Made by a program: the position numbers and the translations under genes
The notes under the pieces: generated by a model
The model's database searches: none
Told to the model about the DNA's origin: nothing
The model's input: only the letters and a program-made list of their open reading frames with translations
In this document: one piece after another, positions 1 through 7,700 of the stretch
How the letters are laid out: the number at the start of each line of letters is the position of its first letter
How positions within the stretch are numbered: the stretch's first letter is position 1
Source of the DNA: CAZHZT01 sp964537285
Lineage (GTDB): Bacteria > Bacteroidota > Bacteroidia > Chitinophagales > Saprospiraceae
NCBI GenBank assembly: GCA_964537285.1
Contig: CAZHZT010000168.1
Span: 1 to 10,329 of the forward strand
Reading direction: 5' to 3'
DNA length: 10,329 bases

Positions 1-8
1 GCTACGAT

Positions 9-34
9 CAGGCAGACCTAACGGCCTGCTTTTT
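9..34 (+). terminator. Possible intrinsic terminator of a gene left of the window
   Basis: A short GC-rich stem (CAGGC at 9-13 pairing with GCCTG at 24-28, 10-nt loop) is followed by C and five Ts. This is the shape of a weak rho-independent terminator reading rightward. In one forward frame a TAA stop lies at 19-21, so a plus-strand gene could end here, but only six codons of it are visible and its identity cannot be judged. The five-base stem is short, so this is tentative. Confidence 0.3.
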
Positions 35-68
35 GTTCTTAAAACGTTTACCAAACCAAATCATCTAG
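30..68. repeat. Left copy of a 39-bp inverted repeat shared with the right end
   Basis: This segment matches the reverse complement of 10167-10205 at 36 of 39 positions. The differences are at positions 45, 56 and 57. It lies outside all confident genes. Both copies can be read in one frame as a short peptide tail ending in TAG, with two amino-acid changes and one silent change, but no start or longer frame supports coding. It is most simply a copy of a dispersed intergenic repeat. Confidence 0.6.
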
Positions 69-72
69 AACC

Positions 73-120
73 AAATAAAAATAAGTCATCCCGAATTTTC
101 GGGATGACTTATTTTTATTT
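73..120. terminator. Palindromic bidirectional terminator after the coiled-coil gene
   Basis: The two halves are perfect reverse complements over 23 bp with a 2-base centre (TT at 96-97). The core is GTCATCCCGA / TCGGGATGAC, flanked by A-rich sequence on the left arm and T-rich sequence on the right. It starts two bases beyond the stop codon (123-125) of the minus-strand gene. Because the ends are A-rich and T-rich, an RNA from either strand gives a GC stem followed by Us. It can therefore stop the minus-strand gene and also transcription entering from the left. Confidence 0.75.
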
Positions 121-122
121 TC

Positions 123-1097
123 TTACTTCAGTTCAATAGCCGTACGCCCTGCCAGGTACCCTTTGTTATAGACTTCTATATCGTATTTTCCTTCTTGGAA
201 AGGAACATTGGGAGACCATACGGTACAAGTATTAGCTTCCTCCTGGTTGTAATTTACTTCTTTGATGGATGTGTAACGCACTTTTTGCTGAGTAGCTTTA
301 TTTGTCATTACTCCGGAGCCTAATTCTTCGATAGCCAGTGTTTGTCCTTGCGGATTGATAATGCGCAGATAGAACTGCTCACTACCTTTTTCAGCTACCT
401 TGTTGGCACCAACATCGAAGCAGATTTTGAGGCGGTCGACTTTGTCTGCTTTTCGCCGTTCTTTATATTTTCCGTCGCCTTTATCCATTTCAGGAGATAC
501 TTCGATATTACTCACTTTAATTGTGGAGGCGAAGGTGACTTTTTTAGTTAAGGCTTCTTTTTCAGACTCAAGTTTTTCTTTTTCGGTAGTAAGTTCAGCT
601 TTTGCTCTGGATAGTTGTTGTTTTTCTTCTTCAGAGCTTGCGACTTGTTCTTCTAAATTCGTTTTAGCTTGAGTAAGTTCTTCGTTTGCCTGTTGTAGTT
701 GTTCGTTTTCTTCTTTGAGGCGTTCGATTTCGGCCACATATTGTTCTCTTTGTACTCTTAGCTTTTGCAATTCAGCTTTGGCTTCTTTAAGTTTATTACT
801 TTCAGAAATCAGGCGAGCGATTCGTTCTTTTTGAGCAGTTATTTCTTCTTGCTGTTGTTCAATCACGAGATTGAGCTGTTCATTATCTCCTTTTAGTTGT
901 TCCAGTTCATCCAGAGCATTTTGGTATTCTGTTTCCAGTTCCTGGTTGAGCTTTTGCGCTTCATCGAGTTCTACGGTGAGCACTTCATTTTCGCGCCCTT
1001 TGCTGTAGTTATTGATTACTAAGAAAGCAATGACAATAAGTAAAATAGCGATAATGACGCCTGAAATAATAAGATTTCTTTGATTCTTGTCGCTCAT
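123..1097 (-). CDS. Membrane-anchored coiled-coil protein with a conserved C-terminal domain, function unknown
   Basis: The 324-residue protein has a short polar N-terminus, one hydrophobic membrane segment (about residues 9-29), a long charged coiled coil (about 35-190, rich in E, K, Q and L, no prolines), and a compact, probably beta-rich C-terminal domain (about 191-324) with only two cysteines (226 and 291). The single anchor and lack of a signal-peptidase site suggest a bitopic inner-membrane protein with the coil and C-terminal domain in the periplasm (inference). From memory, proteins of this plan occur widely in Bacteroidota and are often mislabelled as chromosome-partition or SMC-like because of the coil; no ATPase motif is present here. 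The ATG is the first in frame, just before the membrane segment. It lies 227 bp downstream of bipA on the same strand, but hairpins in the gap suggest separate transcription. Confidence 0.85.
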   Translation of the reverse strand: MSDKNQRNLIISGVIIAILLIVIAFLVINNYSKGRENEVLTVELDEAQKLNQELETEYQNALDELEQLKGDNEQLNLVIEQQQEEITAQKERIARLISESNKLKEAKAELQKLRVQREQYVAEIERLKEENEQLQQANEELTQAKTNLEEQVASSEEEKQQLSRAKAELTTEKEKLESEKEALTKKVTFASTIKVSNIEVSPEMDKGDGKYKERRKADKVDRLKICFDVGANKVAEKGSEQFYLRIINPQGQTLAIEELGSGVMTNKATQQKVRYTSIKEVNYNQEEANTCTVWSPNVPFQEGKYDIEVYNKGYLAGRTAIELK

Positions 1098-1159
1098 GAA
1101 TATTTAAGTTGGTTTAATTTTAAAATGGCTTTTGTGAGGCTAACGGATAGGAGGTTTGC

Positions 1160-1195
1160 AATAGTATTTAAAAAAGAGTTTTTTTAAATACTATT
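1160..1195. terminator. AT-rich hairpin between bipA and the coiled-coil gene
   Basis: Positions 1160-1175 and 1180-1195 are perfect 16-bp reverse complements around a 4-nt loop (GAGT). The inner stem is A6 against T6 and the outer part is AATAGTATTT / AAATACTATT. It sits downstream of bipA and about 60 bp upstream of the next minus-strand start. It could terminate bipA readthrough. The low GC content weakens it as a classical terminator, so the structure is certain but the role is not. Confidence 0.45.
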
Positions 1196-1224
1196 TCTAA
1201 ATTAATCCAATTAGGTTTCAATAA

Positions 1225-1310
1225 AACGGGAAACGGATAGCGGTCAACGGTTAACGGGGAACGGGGAACGATAGAATTTCTACCGTTTTCCGTTGACCGT
1301 TGTCCGTTTA
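1225..1310. repeat. Head-to-head array of degenerate 7-bp repeats
   Basis: Seven contiguous heptamers run from 1225 to 1273, with consensus AACGGNN and variants such as AACGGGA, AACGGAT, AGCGGTC, AACGGTT and AACGGGG. After a 9-bp spacer, four contiguous heptamers run in the opposite orientation from 1283 to 1310 (CCGTTTT, CCGTTGA, CCGTTGT, CCGTTTA). The two halves can pair; CGGTCAACGG at 1241-1250 is exactly complementary to CCGTTGACCG at 1290-1299. A lone AACGGAT lies at 1142-1148. The array begins about 15 bp past the bipA stop, so it would be transcribed as the bipA 3' untranslated region. Confidence 0.8.
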
Positions 1311-1324
1311 ATCGAAGAGAGGAA

Positions 1325-3136
1325 TTACATGGCTAGGCTTTTATTTCCCAGACGTTTGCGTTCGTGTTCTTTTAAGAATATTTTGCGTAAGCGAATATTC
1401 TTTGGAGTAATTTCTACGTACTCGTCTTCATCAATGTATTCCAGTGATTCTTCGAGCGAGAAAATAGTAGGGGGAGCCAGCTTCACTTTGTCGTCAGCGC
1501 CGGAAGAACGCATATTGGTTAGTTTTTTTGTTTTGGTAACGTTTATCACCAAATCGTTTTCCCGGGTGTGTTCTCCTACGATTTGGCCTTCATAGACCTC
1601 ACTGCCCGGAGGTATGAAGAACTTGCCTCTGTCCTGGAGTTTATTCAATGCAAATGCAATAGAAGTACCTGGTTCATGTACAATGAGAACGCCTTTGGTG
1701 CGAGACGGGATTTCACCTTTCCATTTGTCGAAACGAAGGAATCGGTGAGACATGATCGCTTCACCGGCGGTGGCATTTAAAATACCATTTCTCAGGCCAA
1801 TAATACCTCTGGACGGGATCTCGAATTCCAGGTGCATCAAGTCGCCTTTAGGCTCCATACTGGTCATTTCCCCTTTGCGTTGGGTAGTCAATTCGATCAC
1901 CTTGCCTGATGCAGGTTCAGGTACATCAATGATCAAAAGTTCTATTGGCTCATGCTTGGCTCCATCTATTTCCTTAATGATTACTCTTGGTTTACCAACT
2001 TGTAGTTCATAACCCTCTCGGCGCATGGTTTCAATAAGTACAGATAGGTGTAGTATGCCCCGGCCATAGACAATAAATGCGTCCGGTGAAGGGGTTTCTT
2101 CAATTTTAAGAGCCAGGTTTTTCTCTGTTTCCTTGATCAGGCGATCGCGTAAGTGGCGGGAAGTTACAAAGTCTCCTTCTTTTCCAAAGAAAGGAGAATT
2201 GTTAACGGTGAAATACATGCTCATGGTGGGCTCATCGATAGCTATAGCCGGGAGCGCTTCCGGAGTTTCAAAGTCTGCTATAGTATCGCCAATATCAAAG
2301 GAGTCCAGACCGCTTATGGCGCAGAGGTCTCCGGAGAAAACTTCTCCAATTTTTGTGCGCCCTAGCCCTGAAAAGGTAAATAATTCTTTTACCCGGGACT
2401 GTTCTTTGGTACCATCTCTTTTTATCAGAGCGATTGGCTGGTTTTCCTTAATAGAGCCTCTATGGACACGGCCTATGGCGATACGGCCAATGTATTTGGA
2501 ATAATCAATGGTCGTAATCTGCATTTGGAGCGTTCCTTCCCGGCGCTCCGGGGAAGGAATGTGTTCCAGTACTTGATCGAGCAGGTAGGTAACGTCCTCT
2601 GTTTGCTTCTTCCAATCCTCGGACATCCAACCGAATTTAGCGGAGCCATAAACGGTAGGGAAGTCTAGCTGTTCTTCTGTCGCTTCCAGATTGAACATTA
2701 GTTCGAATACCATTTCATGAACTTCTTCCGGCCGGCAGTTCTCCTTGTCCACTTTATTGATCACCAGGATAGGTTTATGGCCGAGTTGAATAGCTTTTCC
2801 CAGCACATAACGGGTTTGTGGCATGGGGCCTTCAAAGGCATCTACCAGGATTAAAACACCATCGGCCATGTTGAGTACACGTTCTACTTCTCCACCGAAA
2901 TCGGCGTGACCAGGAGTGTCAATAATATTAATTTTAACACCTTTGTATTCAACCGAAACATTTTTGGATACAATGGTGATTCCGCGTTCACGCTCCAGGT
3001 CGTTATTATCCAGGATAAGTTCTTGTTTCTCTTCGTGTTCAGCAAAAAGCTGGCATTGGTAGAGAATTTTGTCGACCAGTGTGGTCTTGCCGTGGTCAAC
3101 GTGGGCGATAATCGCGATATTTCTGATATCTTTCAT
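1325..3136 (-). CDS. typA: Translational GTPase TypA/BipA
   Basis: This 603-residue protein is a ribosome-associated GTPase of the EF-G/LepA superfamily. In well-studied bacteria BipA supports 50S subunit assembly and growth under cold or other stress. All GTP-binding motifs are present: G1 AHVDHGKT (11-18), switch I RGITI (51-55), G3 DTPGH (73-77), G4 NKVD (127-130) and G5 SAK (165-167). Domain II, the EF-G-like fold and the BipA-specific C-terminal region follow, including PSRGIIGLRN (441-450) and NMRSSGADDK (541-550). The length is normal for the family, and the lack of EF-G domain IV separates it from EF-G. The ATG immediately precedes KDIRNIAIIAHVDHGKT, the usual N-terminus. It is divergent from the porP-like gene. 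Upstream lie a TATCTTTG promoter element and a 33-bp hairpin that would be part of its leader RNA. Confidence 0.97.
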   Translation of the reverse strand: MKDIRNIAIIAHVDHGKTTLVDKILYQCQLFAEHEEKQELILDNNDLERERGITIVSKNVSVEYKGVKINIIDTPGHADFGGEVERVLNMADGVLILVDAFEGPMPQTRYVLGKAIQLGHKPILVINKVDKENCRPEEVHEMVFELMFNLEATEEQLDFPTVYGSAKFGWMSEDWKKQTEDVTYLLDQVLEHIPSPERREGTLQMQITTIDYSKYIGRIAIGRVHRGSIKENQPIALIKRDGTKEQSRVKELFTFSGLGRTKIGEVFSGDLCAISGLDSFDIGDTIADFETPEALPAIAIDEPTMSMYFTVNNSPFFGKEGDFVTSRHLRDRLIKETEKNLALKIEETPSPDAFIVYGRGILHLSVLIETMRREGYELQVGKPRVIIKEIDGAKHEPIELLIIDVPEPASGKVIELTTQRKGEMTSMEPKGDLMHLEFEIPSRGIIGLRNGILNATAGEAIMSHRFLRFDKWKGEIPSRTKGVLIVHEPGTSIAFALNKLQDRGKFFIPPGSEVYEGQIVGEHTRENDLVINVTKTKKLTNMRSSGADDKVKLAPPTIFSLEESLEYIDEDEYVEITPKNIRLRKIFLKEHERKRLGNKSLAM

Positions 3137-3148
3137 AAAAAAAATTAT

Positions 3149-3218
3149 TAGACTTTTACTGCGGCTGATTAATGGGTTTGATAATTCAAACCCATTAATC
3201 AGCCGCAGTAAAAGTCTA
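3149..3218. repeat. Perfect 33-bp inverted repeat directly before the bipA start
   Basis: Positions 3149-3181 and 3186-3218 are perfect reverse complements with a 4-nt loop (TAAT). The stem contains a GC-rich block (GCGGCTG / CAGCCGC). On the minus strand the hairpin is followed by an AT-rich stretch with eight Ts and then the bipA ATG, 12 nt away. It therefore has the shape of an intrinsic terminator placed in the bipA leader. It could be a leader attenuator, a transcription barrier or an inserted palindromic repeat; the sequence cannot decide between these. Confidence 0.85.
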
Positions 3219-3282
3219 TTAAAAAAAGCGATTCTTATAGGTGTTTTTTGGCCTTTAAAGCCCTCACCGAGAAACGAATGCG

Positions 3283-3290
3283 CAAAGATA
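3283..3290 (-). promoter_or_regulatory. Candidate Bacteroidota -7 promoter element for bipA
   Basis: Read on the minus strand this is TATCTTTG, an exact match to the Bacteroidota -7 consensus TAnnTTTG. No clear TTG -33 element stands about 19-21 nt upstream, although -33 elements in this phylum are often weak. If used, transcription would start about 140 nt before the bipA ATG and the 33-bp hairpin would be transcribed. Confidence 0.5.
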
Positions 3291-3709
3291 GGATGCTTTA
3301 AGTTAAGAAGCTATTAAATTTAGGTTATTTCCTCTCGCGTATTTTTCCTTCCCATAAATACAAGAGGAAATAGCAGGTTGACTATCCGAAGCTGAACGAA
3401 TTTTAGAGGGTTTACGTTCGGCTAATTTTTAACCTCTACACAATTTATGTCAAAGAACTCCCTTTTTACTGACTGATAAACCTATTTTTTTTACTTTAAT
3501 ATGTTTTTTGGTGAGAAATGGCTAAAGCCGCTTTTTATCAAATAGATACCGCTCTTTTTTTAGTTAAAACCATTTGCTAAAAAAGAAGCAAATTTTGTGT
3601 AAGTAGCTGATTTCCACTATTTAACTAAAAATGTTAAAGACACAAAATAAAACATTTTCTTATATGCGCATATCCTCTAAATTTCTTTATTTTTACCGCT
3701 AGTTAAAAA

Positions 3710-3738
3710 TTGGGTAATAACACACTATGTTACCTTGC
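3710..3738 (+). promoter_or_regulatory. Weak promoter candidate for the porP-like gene
   Basis: TTG at 3710-3712 is followed after 18 nt by TACCTTGC (3731-3738), which partly matches the Bacteroidota pattern TTG / TAnnTTTG. It would place the transcription start about 20 nt before the ATG at 3766, and a TAGTTAAA octamer lies just upstream. The -7 match is incomplete and AT-rich sequence gives such matches by chance. Confidence 0.25.
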
Positions 3739-3765
3739 ATCCATTAATGATAAAAAAACTGTCCC

Positions 3766-4722
3766 ATGAAGCGATTTTTATTACTATGCGCAGTGGTTTT
3801 TTCTTTTTCCGCAATTCATGCCCAGCAATTACCTCTTTTCACTCAATACAGAGAGAATGTGTCGGTGATCAATCCTGCGGCAGTAAGTTATTCTTATCTA
3901 CTTTACGAGCACAATGTGTCCTTTGGGTTATCTGGTAGGGTTCAATGGGAGGGTTTAGATTCAGCTCCCCGAACTCAAACGATAAGAGGGGAGTACATGT
4001 CTACGGATTACAGCCCGGTAAATTTAATTCTTGGCGGTCATATAATTAATGATCAAACAGGGCCGACAGGATTTACCGGAGTTTATGGTCGGATTGCCGG
4101 CCTTTTGTCAGATGAACCTTATGATTATGGTTTCGTTCTTGGTTTTTCAGCCGGAGCAGTGCAGTACCGGGTTAAAGCCTCGGAATTAATCCTGCGTGAT
4201 CCGGGAGATATTGTAACGGCAGAAAATCAGCAAAGTATCCGGCCAGACATTGGAGCCGGAATATTTGCTTACAAGCGTTTGTTTGGAAGAGCTTGGGATG
4301 AAGATGTTATCTATGCGGGGGTTTCAGTACCTCAATCCTTAGGAATGGAAGTAGAATTTGAGGATGTTGATGATAGTTTTTTCATGGACCGTGTTCCGCA
4401 TTTTTATGGTTTAGTAGGTATGATTAAAAATACGGGAAAGACTTCTTTCATCGAACCATCTGCCTGGATAAAATATACAGAAGGAGCTCCTGTACATGTA
4501 GATGCTAATCTACGTTATCAGGTATCCTATCACTTTTGGGTAGGAGCAGGCTACTCTTCAGCTAATACGATTCACCTGGAAACAGGCGTTTTGCTTGGTG
4601 ATGACCGAGGCTATGGCGGTAATTTCCGCATCGGTTATGGTTTTGACCATGCATTTACTTCTTTCGGCCCATTTGTGGGCACTACCCACGAGATCAACTT
4701 GGCGTATTCAATTGGAAATTAA
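3766..4722 (+). CDS. PorP/SprF-family type IX secretion system outer membrane protein
   Basis: The 318-residue protein has a clear signal peptide (lysine-arginine start, hydrophobic core, cleavage after A19 in AIHA-QQ). The mature N-terminus carries the family signature QQLPLFTQYREN (20-31) with INPA (35-38). Further hallmarks are RVQWEGLDSAPRT (58-70), RPDIGAGIFAYK (159-170), a GAGYSS strand turn (260-265), FRIGYGFD (287-294) and the C-terminal THEINLAY (307-314). The fold is an outer-membrane beta-barrel. In Flavobacterium johnsoniae, SprF is needed for secretion of the adhesin SprB, and PorP/SprF-like proteins are commonly encoded next to cargo with type B sorting domains. Here the next gene, 64 bp downstream, encodes exactly such a cargo, so this is probably its dedicated partner. 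It is a paralogue of the core PorP and need not be essential for the whole T9SS. The ATG fits the signal peptide. Confidence 0.93.
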   Translation: MKRFLLLCAVVFSFSAIHAQQLPLFTQYRENVSVINPAAVSYSYLLYEHNVSFGLSGRVQWEGLDSAPRTQTIRGEYMSTDYSPVNLILGGHIINDQTGPTGFTGVYGRIAGLLSDEPYDYGFVLGFSAGAVQYRVKASELILRDPGDIVTAENQQSIRPDIGAGIFAYKRLFGRAWDEDVIYAGVSVPQSLGMEVEFEDVDDSFFMDRVPHFYGLVGMIKNTGKTSFIEPSAWIKYTEGAPVHVDANLRYQVSYHFWVGAGYSSANTIHLETGVLLGDDRGYGGNFRIGYGFDHAFTSFGPFVGTTHEINLAYSIGN

Positions 4723-4786
4723 TTTGTTCATCAAAAAGTATTAATCCTAAAAGGATTTCTCCAACATATATAAATCCGGTTATATC

Positions 4787-7700
4787 ATGTACAGATTCGG
4801 CTTTTTTATTGTCACCTTTTGCTTGTCTTTTATCCAAATAGGGCAAGCCCAAATTCAAATGGCTCTGCCAGACACCATTACTACCCCGGGAGCGGAAATT
4901 TGCCTGGATGCGGTAGCTTGTGAAACCATCGATGTGCTGGGAATGCAGTATTCAATTAATTGGGATCCTGAAGTATTAGAATTCGAGGAAGTAACTAATT
5001 TTAATCTCAGTAGCCTTGCTTCCGGAAACTTTGGAACCGCTTTCGTGGCCGACGGTACCATCACCTTCTCGTGGTTTGACTTCTCGGCGAGCGCAGTTAC
5101 TATAATTGGAGGTACATCCATATATCAATTATGTTTTACCGTTATAGGTAATTCAGGCGATGGAACTAATGTGGCTTTTACTAACAACCCTGTGCCAATA
5201 GAAATCATTCAATCTATTGCAGGGATAGATATTGGCTTAGTTCAAAAGGGGGGAAACGTCACTGTTGGCGGGCCTACTATTGTTCAATTAGCGGCTGAAG
5301 AAGAATTCGCAGAGGAAGATGAATCCGTTTGCCTGGATGTGAGTGTCAATTTTTTCGATGATATGGACACTTTGAGGGGCGTTATTGAATGGGACACGGC
5401 AGTAGTGCAATTTGATTCCATCGTTGGGCTTAATCTCACTGATTTGGATATCGGTGATTTTGATCTCTCAAATACAGTTGCGGGTGAGATATCGTTTGAG
5501 TGGAATAGTAATTCCGGAGGAATTACCCTTGCGGACGGTTCTGTTATTTTCACTCTTTGTTTTACAGCGGTTGGAACCCTTGGAGATTTCACTGATGTCT
5601 CTTTTGATCCCGACCAGACCTCGGCTTCGAGTACTTCTGTACCACTTGTCGAGGTGGTTAATTTCGATGGTTCTGTGCGTATTTCTACGCCACTAACTCT
5701 ATATATGGGTTATTTAGAGACGGAGATCAATTCATCTTTTTGTATTGATGTGGACGTGATCGACTTTACAGATATACAGTCGTTCCAATATACGATTGTT
5801 TGGGATACATCAATTATTCAATTAGATACGATCAATAATCTCAATTTGCAATGGTTAGAACTCAATCAGTTCAATATAGAACCGGGAGTATTAACGGTTT
5901 CCTGGTTTGATTTTGATTTTAGTGGAGAAACCCTTGCAGATAGCTCTACTTTGTTTAGGCTTTGTTTTGATGCTGTTGGAGGGGTTGGAGATTGTTCGCC
6001 CATTGCAGTAGTAGATGAACCAACTCCAAGAGAGGTTATTGATATTGGAGATAATAGCATTGGTCTTGCCAGCATTGATGGTTTAGTAAAGCTAACCAGT
6101 GTTATAAAAATTATAGACACTCTCATCAATCCTGTGAATTGTAACTTCCCGGATACCGGAGCTATTGATATTTCAGTATTTGGAGGCGTTGAGCCATATA
6201 CTTATCAATGGAATACAGGCGAAACAACCCAGGATATCAGTGGCAAGTTTAATGGTAATTTTTCGGTTTTAATCAAGGATGCCGAGGATAATACTTTACT
6301 AGCAAACTTTACTATTCCCGGCAATTTTGATGTTCCTGATGTGAATGCCGGACCAGATACCTTGATCGATTGTTTGAACTTACCGTTGTATTTAACCGGG
6401 GATGGTTCTGCTGATGGGCCCTACGAATATCGTTGGGAAACGAATAATGGTGACATCGACTCTACCAATAACCAATTTGAAGTATTTGTAAGCTTGCCAG
6501 GTGTTTATGTGTTTATCATTGAAGACACTACAAACGGTTGTGCCGCCAGTGATAGTTTAATTGTAACAGGTACGCTTAATTTTCCGAACGCAGATGCCGG
6601 TTCTCAAAAAGAAATAAGCTGCGCTAATACAGTGGCACTGTTAGATGGTTCGAATTCTTCCTCAGGGGCGAATTTCATTTACCTTTGGGAAGCATCAATG
6701 GGAGGGAATATTCAATCAGGTGAAACTACATTGACGCCTCTTATCGATGTGGCAGGGCAATTTACCCTCACCGTAACAGATACCACGAATGGTTGCTCTG
6801 ATGTGGACCAAGTGATGGTCGTGAATAATTTCCTTACTGCTGAAGGCGATGCTGGTGGAGATACCACACTAACTTGTTCAGACACTATAATCAATCTCAA
6901 TGCTTCTGCTTCTGCTGGCTTTGCCTTCAATCAGCAATGGTATACAACCGATGGAAATATTCTTTCCGGTTCCACTACTTTACAACCAGAAATCAATCAA
7001 CCAGGTACTTATTGCATGGTAGTATTCAATATCGAAAATGGTTGTGCAGATACTTCTTGCCTGGAAGTGACTTATGATACTGTACCGCCTATTGCTAATG
7101 CCGGGCCATTGGCCGAACTTGACTGCAACACCATGGCAAAAACACTGAACGGTGCGGGTTCTTCTATAGGTATACAATACAATTATAAATGGGCGCATAT
7201 CAGTGGCGGAACAGGCAACGGAATATCTTCTTCTGATACTATCCTGACGCCTCTTGTAAAGGAAGAAGGAGTGTATCGCCTTAGAGTAGAAAATTCCATT
7301 AATGGTTGTGTTGCTGAAGATACTGTTACCGTCATTGCAGATCTGGATATTCCCGCAGGAGGTGCAGGTAATGACACTTCACTTACTTGTGTACTAGATC
7401 AATTACAGCTTTCGGCATCATCTGCTCCACCAGGCGATACTTATGTTTACAACTGGTCTACCAATGATGGTACTATAGTAACTGGTCAGAACACCCCAAA
7501 CCCTCTCATTAATGATGATGGTAATTATTTCCTGATGATTACCGATGTGCAAAGTGGTTGTGTGAAAATGGATACTGTAGCTGTGTTTTACGATACCATA
7601 CCTCCTGTTGCAGAGGCAGGTGCTACTGAAGAGATCACTTGTATCAATCTAGCTCCGGTACTAAATGGTTCCAATTCTTCTCAGGGCAGCGGCTTTGATT

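Larger units (their letters stand above)
3137..3765. other. 629-bp divergent intergenic region between bipA and the porP-like gene
   Basis: No credible gene lies here; it is AT-rich and broken by stops in all frames. Besides the 33-bp hairpin it holds a near-perfect inverted repeat (3326-3344 with 3356-3372, TATTTCCTCT / AGAGGAAATA plus flanks), a 9-bp stem with one G-T pair (3390-3398 with 3415-3423) followed by AATTTTT, and a 7-bp stem (3572-3578 with 3587-3593). The octamer TAGTTAAA occurs at 3561-3568 and 3700-3707, and in the opposite orientation at 3620-3627. It must contain the promoters for both divergent genes. Confidence 0.7.

Noticed and set aside
3..68. Open frame entering from the left edge and ending in TAG within the 39-bp repeat
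   Set aside because: The right copy preserves a similar reading, but an in-frame stop lies just upstream there and no recognisable protein is formed. It could be the tail of an unseen gene, but 21 codons are not enough to support it.
123..1097. Annotation as an SMC or chromosome-partition protein
   Set aside because: The only resemblance is the coiled coil. There are no Walker A or B motifs, and the protein has an N-terminal membrane anchor.
1225..1310. CRISPR array
   Set aside because: The repeats are 7 bp with no spacers, and there are no cas genes.
1325..3136. Alternative identity as EF-G, LepA or a tetracycline-resistance ribosome protection protein
   Set aside because: The length is 603 residues, and the C-terminal motifs (PSRGIIGLRN, NMRSSGADDK) are typical of TypA/BipA. 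EF-G-type proteins are longer and keep domain IV.
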